Source: Diplosphaera chodatii
Lineage: Eukaryota; Chlorophyta; Trebouxiophyceae; Prasiolales; Stichococcaceae
Direction: 5' to 3'
NCBI GenBank assembly: GCA_032358165.1
Contig: JAALGY010000031.1
Span: forward strand, 2,356,001 to 2,420,000
DNA: 64,000 nt
Shown: in pieces, positions 55,681 through 64,000 of the stretch
How the letters are laid out: every line of letters starts with the position of its first letter
Position numbering within the stretch: position 1 is the first letter of the stretch
The notes under the pieces: generated by a model
The model's input: only the letters and a program-made list of their open reading frames with translations
Told to the model about the DNA's origin: nothing
Database searches by the model: none
Translations under genes and position numbers: made by a program

Positions 55681-58600
55681 TCAAGGTACACTGAGCTCAT
55701 ATGCGGGCTCCTCTGCCTGTGGCCCAGGCTCGCCGCTGGCCTGCTCATGAAAGCCCGGCGGCCCTGTGGCGCCGAATGCCGCGACAGGCACCCCAGCCCG
55801 GCCGAGCTTCAGCGCAAGGTACTCGGCCTTATCGCGGCCGGCTGCAAAGCGCATCCACTCCTTGCTAGATATGGACACCACCTGCGGAGCGCCGCACCCA
55901 CAATGAGGCACGTCAAGCACACTGACAGCGCCCCAGCAATTTACCAGCGACACGCACCCGCACAACGTAGTGGTTTCCAGCGCCTGCTTCCTGATAGGGT
56001 AGGTGATAGACAGTAACTTGCTCACCACCCAGCCGCGGGCGCGGAGGAGGCGGTCCCGGACGAGCGTCCTGCCCAGAGGCGCGCCGGTGTTGCTGGCAAA
56101 GTGGTGTGGTCCGTCCACCTGCGCAAGCGGCAGGGCCCACGGTCAGCCACCACGGCCATGGTCTGCCGCAAAGCCATCAGCGCACGCAGTCAGCTACGTG
56201 TGCCCATATATGGTCCACCATGCGAGTGCACTGAGCCCAGGGCTGTGCCGCCGGCAGATGAGGCATGGGCACACCAGCGTGCCTCACCTCGATGGCGATC
56301 TGCGGCAGGCCGGCAGCGTGCAGCTGCGCCTCCAGGTGAAGCTTGAGCCCGGACGCCTGACTGGCCTCCCACCTGACTGCTGCCTCGCCTGCACCGACAC
56401 GCACAAGCAGGTCAGCAGCTGTGACTGAACGCTCGACGACCGAGTCAGCTTCAACCGGGTCAAACACATCCTAGCAAGCATTGGCAACAGGGGATTTGGC
56501 GTTTCCTGGACCAGGCTGGCCGTCTCAGGCTGTACGCGCAGAGCACCTGCAAGGCTGGCGCCATCGGTGGCAGATGGGGCGCCTCCAGCACCGACTGCAA
56601 TGTCCTCCAGCAGGGCAGCAAGAGCTGGGGAAGCGGCTGGCGTGCGGCGTGCTGCTGTGCGCCTGAGTTTTGCAAATGGCCAACTGTTACATGCACTTCA
56701 CCCACTCCCTCACAAGCACTGCGAGATGCCGCGAGATGCAAGCTGCAGTCATGTCAAGAGAGAAAACAAAGGACTTTTGTTGGATGTACAGCATTCACTG
56801 TGGCTTGATCTAAGCTGCAGCAAGGTGCACAGCAGCATCCCTATGCAGTGTGGCAGCGCACCTGGGAGGCACATCGGCACCGCTGACCGCTGCCTCAGAC
56901 CGCTGCGGCCGCACGGCTAGCGGCGGCGGCCGCTGCAGCGGGTCATGCGGCTGGCACCCGAGGGTGCGTGGCCTCAGATCCTGGGCGTGCATGTGACCAT
57001 GGAGCTGACCCGGTGTGGCCTCGTACACCCACAAGCCGTCGTGCAGCTCACGTGCATACGTGCATCATGTGCAGATGCGCCACCATGATGTGTGCCGCCT
57101 GTGTGAATATGCAGTGCTGCCAAGCTGACACCTCCTCACCTGGCACTCCTCTGCGCCATTGTGCTGCGGCTCAGATGACGTGGCAAGCCTTGTGCCGCCG
57201 CCACCGCTGCCATTTCTGCTGGGACTGCTGCCATTGGCATCCAGCTCTGCACTGGCTACGGTCGCAGCCGGCTGTGCTGTCTGACCAGGCGGCGGCCGCA
57301 GCGCCAAGTCAATGGAGAACAGCCCATCTTCGGTGATGTACTCCACCACATAGCTGAAGCCTGCGCGTCAGAAAGGGTGGAGGTTGTGCAACGCAGCGAT
57401 GCCTCAGGTGGCTGACTTCACCTCAGGTGCACTCCTTTGGCAACAGTGCACAAATCTCTGCCTGCTTCGAACCAGCAGGCAACGACCAGAAGCAACTGCG
57501 CCACAAAGCGCTCAGCTCACTCGCTGTCGTCTCACCCAGCACGGTCAGCGCGGCGGCGACCTCGCGGTGCAGATCCGACACGGAGCCGCTGCTGGTGTCG
57601 AAGGCCTGCTGCAGCCACAGGCGCTGCGCCTCCGCTGCCAGGCCCCGCCGCATCTGCACATCCCCCAGCTCAGGCACCTGCCGCCGGACACATGCATTAC
57701 CAGATGGCCTTCGGTTTGGTATGTGAAGGAGATGAGCCTCGTGAGTGACAGGGTAGTGAGTTGATGTGCAGCAGACCCCACTGCTGCAGACACACACACA
57801 TGTAAGCGGCAGCATGCAGTTTGAACGTGTTGCGCACCTCGGTGTGCAGTATGATGGCTGTGTGAAACAGCTTCAGGGCCCTCTGTGTGTCGCTCGTGCG
57901 GACGGCCTCGCAAGCTGCCGCCCAGATGTCCCGCAACTCTGGTACGGCTGTCTCCTACAGCACATCGAAACGGACTTTGAACGCACTGACTTCCTACTGC
58001 TGTTGTTGTGCAAGGTGTGAAGACATTCCCCGCATATCAGTCAACCTGGCATGCAAGGTGCACCTGCATCACGGCAAGCGCCCAGGCGGCCGTGACGGGC
58101 GCAGCTCCGCCATTGGCCGTGTCCAGCAGCCGGTCGCGGCATGCTGCCACGAGCCGCGGGATGCAGCCAGGGCCGTGTGACGCTGATGCTGGTAAGGAGC
58201 AGCCCAGCGCTGCCAACGCTCCCAGCACCTCATGCGGTGCCTGCATGTACATTTAACACACGTGACGAAATCAACAGGACGGTTGGTCGGGCAGGCGCAC
58301 AATTCTGGGCTGCCATTGTCCACATCCACCACCTGTTTTCCGAGAACAACTGGTGGGCAAGCCGGCTGCATGGCAGCGTCGTTGGCAGGCATGATGACAC
58401 AGCTGTGCAGACGCCGACCCGAGTTGCGCCACGCAGGGAGCTGCGCCTGGCAATGGGGGCAGCAGGCACACCACTGCACACTTTTGGCCCCTCGCACCTG
58501 CAGAGCAGCGCCGTGCGCCTCCAGAAGCGAGCAGATGTGGCCCAGCTGCGTGGACGACGGCAGGTGCTGGAGGTGCGCGCACGCTGTGAGGGCATGCGCA

Positions 58601-61600
58601 AGCGCTGCCGCCTGCAACGTGCTGGCATTCACTCCCGAGGTGTCTGCAGCGGCACAGCCCCGCACCGAATCCTGCACAGGTAGGCACAAATAGCACCGTC
58701 GACGTCGTTTGCCACTGCTGGTCCCATCCGCCGCATCTACATTGTGACCAGCCACTGCAGCGCGATGCCCCTCAGTCACTGTTGCGGCAGTGTCCTCGGC
58801 CGGGGGTTCCGTCGCAACCTCAGCTGGTGCTCGAGCAGACGACTGGCCAGCATCACAGGCAGTGCTCGGCCAAGGCTCACCATCTGGGCCAGAAGCGCGT
58901 CCAGGAGGTCGTGCACCATGCGCGCGGGGGGCGGCGGCAGCTGCTCGGACCCGGCGGCGGTGCCCAGCGCCCCCAGCACCATGGACAGCTCCGACCGGCT
59001 GCACGCCCGCCGCTGCCTGCGGCCCAGTGAGATTAGATTGTTCGAGCTCATGTGGATGACAGCATCTTTTCGGGGCTGTTGCTGCCTGCGGTCCGAAGAG
59101 GTGCAGTCATCCATGACAGCTGCTGCAAACACAGGGGACAGCACCAACTTGGGGCTGCAGCAGGTGGACTACATGGCTTCGGCAAACGCCAACACCTAGC
59201 GGCATGCACAGCATGCATAGCCCAGCATGTGATGGGTTGTGGCCCCTGACAGGATGAAACACCTGGCAATCAGCGACGCACTTGTGCACGTAGGTGAACA
59301 GGGAGGAGGCGGCGTCCGCGGGGAGCACGCCCAGGTTGGTGCAGTAGTGCAGCATCGCGGCGGCGGCGGGGGGCGGCACCCGCTTGGGCGCGATCGCCGC
59401 CATGCGCACCACCATGCTCTCCAGCAGCTCCAGCGGCGGCAGGTAGATGTCCGCCAGAAACGCGTAGCTGCAGGACACACGCTGCCGGTGAGGCCCTCAT
59501 CAGACACCATACGAAGGCCCGAACACCCATTGAATCTGTCCCCTTACATCAGGGAGATGGTCGGCCGAAGGGATAGGCGCATACCTCAGCCAGCCTGTCA
59601 TTGTGCATCGTATTGCCGGCCGACAATCACTTTGGCAGAGCAGCAGGCAAGCTGCTGTTTCACCACACCTGCGGCTGATGTTTGCAAGGTTGGCGGCGTT
59701 GGCCTTGGGCATGGACTCGCCCAGGAGCTCCGCGATCTCCTCCAGCAGCCCAGTTCGCGGCACATAGCGCAAGATGCTGATTGCTGCACACCACAAGCGA
59801 CTCTTTTCAGTGCCTGCGATGAGCTGCATTGGGCCGCAAGCCACCAGGGCCCTGGCAGCTAGTGCATGCTTGGCAAGTGGCACAATTTTGCGGACACTGT
59901 CACAGACGTGCAGTTTGGCCGGGGTGAATGATGTGGGACATACTCCACAGCATGATGGGCAGGTGGATGAAGCGCTCTTCCACCAGCTCCCTGAAGCCCG
60001 ACCGTGACAGCCGCGCCTCCACAGCCAGGAACCGTGGGTCCTGCACCACCTGCACGTGAAATATGACATGCAATTGCTCAACGGCACAGACCTGTGATCA
60101 GCAAGAACTGGCTTTGAGGCTTGCTCCCTGGACAAGTACACCAGTGTCGCGAGTTGGTCTGGGAGGCGGAGTCGAAACCTCGCCTGCAGGGCGCGGCGGT
60201 AGTCGTACCGCACGCAGTGCGCCAGGCAGTTGACCGCCATGAAGGCGACCTTGGGGCTCAGCGTCGGCCCTGCATGCCACACACCATGCTGCTGACACCA
60301 ATGGCATGCAGACTCAACTGAGAGAACTTGACACATCATCATATGCTCGTCAATCTACTGCCTGATGTGCCTGCGATGTGCCTGTGTGTTCGCATGTGAA
60401 GCCTTGCAAGAATTTATATGCACAAGACAGCAGCAACCTCACCCAGCTTCTCGACCTCCTGGAACGCGGCTTCAATCAGCTCCTCTCGCGCCGTTGTGAA
60501 CTTGGCCTGCTTGTCGCCTCCAAGCGACTCGAAAGCATAGTCCGATGAGGCCTGCGGTAGCCGCGCACATGACGGACTCAATGGCAACCGTCGGGAGTAT
60601 CACTTCCACACCTCAAGGGAAGCAGACCGTTGGTGTGGCGATGATGCAATGCTCACCAGTTCCTCAGGGCCTGCGTTGCGAAAGTGGACCTGCACCAGCC
60701 GGCACGCCTGCACAGGAGACCGGCCTCACATTTGCAGCACAGGGTCTGCTACTGACCGAAACAGTGGTGCTGCTTCTTGCATGTCCTCCTCACTTCCGGA
60801 GAAGCATCACACTCCCCGCCTCAGAAACATGCTCTGGAGCCACTAGCCAATGCAGGTGCAACAGCTGCAACACTGAACACATGCAGACACCTCCAGTCAG
60901 GCTTGACATGGGAACATCTCTTCCCGTCATTCACCAGCTGCTGGAGACGGACGAGCTCCGGCAGCTGATAGTCCTCCCAGCCATCGTCCAGCATTGCAGC
61001 AAGCGTCTTGCGGTAGGAGAAGTTTTTGACGGTGCCGTCGCGCCGCAGCAGCGTGAAGCAGCGCACGCCGCGGATGCTGAGGTGCGGCGACACCGTCACG
61101 TCCTGGATGCCCGGGCCAATCTTGTCTGCAGCCCTCTGCAACAAGGGTGCGCGCCGCTCAGCAGCCTTGTGACCACACTGGCTGCTGATCTGATTTCAAA
61201 AGTTTGGGATCTTTGGCACATTTCCCAGACTGGCCGACTGAGAGCAAAGCTGCCAAAGATCGCTTGATAGCCATGTCATAAATGCAAACATACCTTGTGG
61301 TAGTCCAGCAACGCAAGCACAGCCTTTCGGTCGCGCCCACGGAGCGGTTTGTGCGTTGACGATGACGACAGCAGCAATCCAAAGAAGTGGAACAGTTCCT
61401 CCCGGCTCCAGAACTCGATGCCGCCAAGCACCACTGGCCACCTGAACGTGTCCAGACAAACTTTTCCGACACAGCGCACCAATCCGAAGAGACCATCCCA
61501 CTCATAAGCCAATTAGGGAAGGCTGCGAACGTCACCTGGCCTTGTCCGGCCGCCTGACTGCAGATCCGTCGTTGCTGATGACAGCTGCGTTCTGCTGCGG

Positions 61601-61888
61601 CACCGCATCCCCCTCGTACAGAGCTATGTCCGCTGCCAGCCGTGCATCATCCGCCACTGCTGCTGGTACCAGCTGCGGCTGTGCAGGGGGCACAGAGGCC
61701 CAGGCGGTAGTCTGCTGCCGCCTCACCCGTACTCTGCCGGTGGCTGGTTGCACGGTACGCATGCAATGTCCTGTCGCAGCTGCAGAGCTGCGGCATGTGT
61801 CCAGACGCCGGGGGAGCATGGCTGCGTTGGTGCAGGCCGAAGACGCAAGCACAGCGCCTGCACTCTGTCGTGATGCCGGCACGTCCAT
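55681..61888 (-). CDS. DCL (DUF3223) plus RAP domain protein, putative organellar RNA-metabolism factor
   Basis: RAP-domain proteins (OPR/FASTK type) act on organellar RNA. DCL proteins act in plastid or mitochondrial rRNA maturation. N-terminal exon: MDVPASRQSAGAVLASSACT (ATG 61888), Arg/Ser/Ala-rich and transit-like, continuing to RRPDKAR (61535). DCL domain: PVVLGGIEFWSREELFHFFG with LLLSSSSTHKPLRGRDRKAV (about 61300-61450), then RAADKIGPGIQDVTVSPHLS and RGVRCFTLLRRDGTVKNFSY (about 60970-61140). A long helical middle follows, in exons such as YAFESLGGDKQAKFTTAREE (60500), FRELVEERFIHLPIMLWSMS (59950), LPPLELLESMVVRMAAIAPK (59420), RALKLFHTAIILHTEVRNTF (57860) and SIDLALRPPP (57300). C-terminal RAP: LPQIAIEV (about 56300), VDGPHHFASNTGAPLGRTLV with RDRLLRARGWVV (56020-56118), VVSISSKEWMRFAAGRDKAE (55810-55880). 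TGA 55681-55683. About 19 exons, all one strand, without a gap suggesting two genes. Plastid versus mitochondrial targeting is open. Confidence 0.8.
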
Positions 61889-62454
61889 CCTCGTGTTGCA
61901 AAGCGCACGCCAAGCGAGGCTCTGACGTGCTGACTGCAGTGTTCCCGACGCGCACAGCCGGTGGCGTATCAAATGGAGGAACTAACTGCTTTTTGGCAAA
62001 GCAGCGCTCTCAAACTAGCTGTGTCACCTGTGCTGTCATCACACGCGATACACGCTCTAAGCAAGCCATGTGATCAAGGGCTGCAGGCAAGACCTGCCAT
62101 GGGACAGCAGGCGAATTTCAGTTGCAACCCTGGACCGCCCTCGCAGGCGTGTGTCGACTTGAATGTGACCACAAACGCTATACTTCTAGGTGTTGCTGCC
62201 AAAGCGACAAACTGTGGCATCGCAAGATGCAGATGAGCCTCAGGCCGCCAGTGTCTGACAGGATTGCATCTGTCTGACAGCGGTGCCACATATATACCGG
62301 ACAGTGCGTGCAACAAGGGCAAGCAGACTTGCATGATGGCTTGTGACTTGCTGGTCGGTTGTACGTGAACATCCTTGTGACGCAGGTGTCACGGCCGCAC
62401 ACAGTCAGACCCGTGACATAGCTGGTGCCCGCTGCAACGTTTGTTCATCATGCA
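61889..62454. promoter_or_regulatory. Bidirectional promoter region between DCL-RAP and ASNSD1-like genes
   Basis: 566 bases between divergent start codons. The minus-strand frame stays open upstream of 61888 but has no further ATG up to its 5' limit (about 61972). No named motif is recognised. Confidence 0.4.
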
Positions 62455-64000
62455 ATGTGTGGCATCGTCGTGATCGTCAGCGGGGTCACTATCACGTATG
62501 AGGATCATCAACACAAACACAAAGTGCGTTCTGGCAATGCGTAGGTGTGTTGTGCTTTGGCCTTAGTCAGCATGTGCATGGCATGCAGCAGCGTACTTTG
62601 TTCGTGTAGGATCCATCCACAGCTGGACCTGCAAAGCAAACAAGAGTGAGGAGTGTGCGGCTTGAGGACTTCGCGGACGTGCTGGCTGCACGCGGGCCTG
62701 ACAGTCAGCAGAGCACGACGGTGAACTGGATCCGCCGTCATGATGATGCACATGCTGGTCACTTGTGTCATCAGGTGTGCCGCAACTCAGCTGCTCAATG
62801 GAGCCATGTCTTGCCGGGTGCAGATCGAGCTTGGCGGTGGGGCAAATATCAGCTGCCTGGCGTCGATCCTGCAGCTCCGAGGCAGTGCGCCAGCCAAGCC
62901 CCAGCATGGATCTGGCGATGGCGATGTGCTCCTCTTCAACGGTAGGTTGAATAGACCGCCTGTTCATAGCATGGTCAGCAGCACGTATGTTGCGCCTGAC
63001 ACTCTTGCATGCGAGCGCAGGGGAAGTGTTTGGTGGGCTTCACGTGCCGCCTGGCCACAATGATGGGGACGGCCTCGCGAGTGCGCTTGCAGCGGAGGGT
63101 GACGCTTGCACAGTGCTGCAGCAGCTGCGTGGGCCTTGGGCGGCCGTGCACTGGCGGGCAGCCACCCGTGTGCTGACCTTTGGACGTGATGTGTTTGGTG
63201 CGACCCACTGTAGGTTGTGTGGCCCTGCCACGTCTGCAGATCAAGCGCAGCAACACGTCCTCGGAGAGTGTGCTTGACAGCTTCGACGGCTTGCCCTGTG
63301 TACAGGCAAGCGGAGCCTGCTGGTCCACGAGCCAGATGCCAGTGACAGCCGCTTCATTCTTGCATCGGTGTCGCCCGACGCTGCGTCCAGCAGTCCAGAG
63401 GCACCCTTCTGGCAGGTATGGTCGTGCGCAAGTGAACCAGGGGAACGTGCAGCCATCGAGACAGAGATATCTGATGCAACGACCTGTCAAGTCTTTTGTC
63501 ATTGCAGGAACTGCCGCCAGGCCTTGCCAGTATCCACTTCGAGGCGGCCCCAAAAGCAGATGCTGGTGCTACTGACCGGCAGCCAGTGTGCGGACGGCTG
63601 CGGTACCGGGCATGGGACTGCCCGCAGCTGCTGCGCATTGCCGCATGCCACCGCCCGGAGGAGCTGCTTGCCAAAGTGGACGTGGCGCCAGCAGCAGTGA
63701 CAGGAGCGGCAGATGCAGCCGGGTTGCTGCACGGCGCCCCACCGCCCGCTGCATCAGCCGCCGGGGCGACCCCGCAGACAGTGAGACAGGCGGCTGCCAG
63801 ATTGCTGGCCGTGCTGACGGCAGCGGTGGCGCAGCGGTGCCTGATGGCAGATGAGCCGGCTACAGACCGCCGAGCGACCGAACTTGAGGCAGCATGCAAC
63901 CCGGACTCGCCGCTATGGCCCAGATACTGCTCTGACAGCCATCAAGCAACTTTGCAGTCGTCCACAGAGAGGGATGGCAGCAGGGGTTGCTGCAGCTCCT
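62455..64000 (+). CDS. ASNSD1: Asparagine synthetase domain-containing protein (ASNSD1-like), 3' end cut by window
   Basis: Start MCGIVVIVSGV (ATG 62455). Met-Cys-Gly-Ile is the class II glutamine amidotransferase N-terminus, whose Cys2 becomes the nucleophile. Next exons: RVRSVRLEDFADVLAARGPD (about 62630), VQIELGGGANISCLASILQL with VLLFNG (about 62820-62940), GEVFGGLHVPPGHNDGDGLA (63020), VLQQLRGPWAAVHWRAATRV then LTFGRDVFG (about 63110-63200), GKRSLLVHEPDASDSRFILA (about 63306), and ELPPGLASIHFE (about 63510). The order RRGP, LxLRG, LFNGEIF, GPWxxxYW, FGRDxxGRRSLL follows human ASNSD1 rather than true asparagine synthetase. The last visible exon is Ala-rich (LLAVLTAAVAQRC, about 63805), in the linker before the synthetase domain, which lies outside. 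Enzyme activity of ASNSD1 is not established. Early exon joins are tentative. Confidence 0.82.

Noticed and set aside
1..64000. Frequent CTGCAG and TGCAG words, looking like a dispersed motif
   Set aside because: Most are 3' splice acceptors (TGCAG) or Leu-Gln/Ala codons in GC-rich exons, so they do not need a separate explanation.
1..64000. Transposons, CRISPR arrays, tRNA or rRNA genes, bacterial operons
   Set aside because: No transposase or reverse-transcriptase motifs, no regular repeat-spacer array and no tRNA-like cloverleaf were recognised by eye. The intron-rich genes exclude a bacterial source. A tRNAscan and repeat-library search would be needed to be certain.

Overview
The window is nuclear DNA of a eukaryote, almost certainly a green alga of the Chlorella/Coccomyxa (trebouxiophyte) kind. 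This is inferred from sequence alone. The genes are cut into many short exons (often 60-250 bp) by introns that mostly start GTGAG/GTGCG and end TGCAG. Coding DNA is GC-rich, and the proteins resemble plant families (Alfin-like, MRS2/MGT, ABCF5, DCL/RAP, AAE3/OXC). Several genes carry TGTAA, the chlorophyte poly(A) signal, within about 50-225 bases after the stop. No tRNA, rRNA, CRISPR array or transposon was recognised. Gene ends below come from the first and last exons I could join in frame. Spans include introns.

Left part (1-21.1 kb): the 3' part of RRN3, the Pol I initiation factor, on +; an EMAPII/AIMP1-type tRNA-binding protein on -; a MYND-type zinc-finger protein on +; and the 12.6-kb gene for the largest RNA polymerase I subunit (RPA1) on -. 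Two physically interacting parts of the Pol I machinery therefore lie within about 21 kb.

Middle part (21.1-38 kb): a small mitochondrial-type protein (+); an OB-fold ssDNA-binding protein (-); an Alfin-like protein whose C-terminal PHD finger is replaced by a Tudor-like module (-); BOLA3 (+) and SDHAF1 (-) as a convergent pair of mitochondrial Fe-S factors; plastid-type ABCF5 (+); and an MRS2/CorA magnesium transporter with a long disordered insert (+).

Right part (38-64 kb): a glutamine/alanine/glycine-rich protein with polyQ tracts (-); a head-to-tail pair encoding oxalyl-CoA synthetase (AAE3) and oxalyl-CoA decarboxylase (OXC) (-); a small single-pass membrane protein (-); a protein with an N-terminal DCL/DUF3223 domain and a C-terminal RAP domain (-); and the start of an ASNSD1-like asparagine synthetase-domain gene (+), cut by the window end.

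The most notable system is the two-gene oxalate-degradation cluster (oxalate -> oxalyl-CoA -> formyl-CoA + CO2). The synthetase ends in -SKL. The decarboxylase can end in -AKL or in a non-peroxisomal tail, depending on which of two duplicated 3' splice sites is used. The Alfin-Tudor and DCL-RAP proteins are unusual domain combinations.
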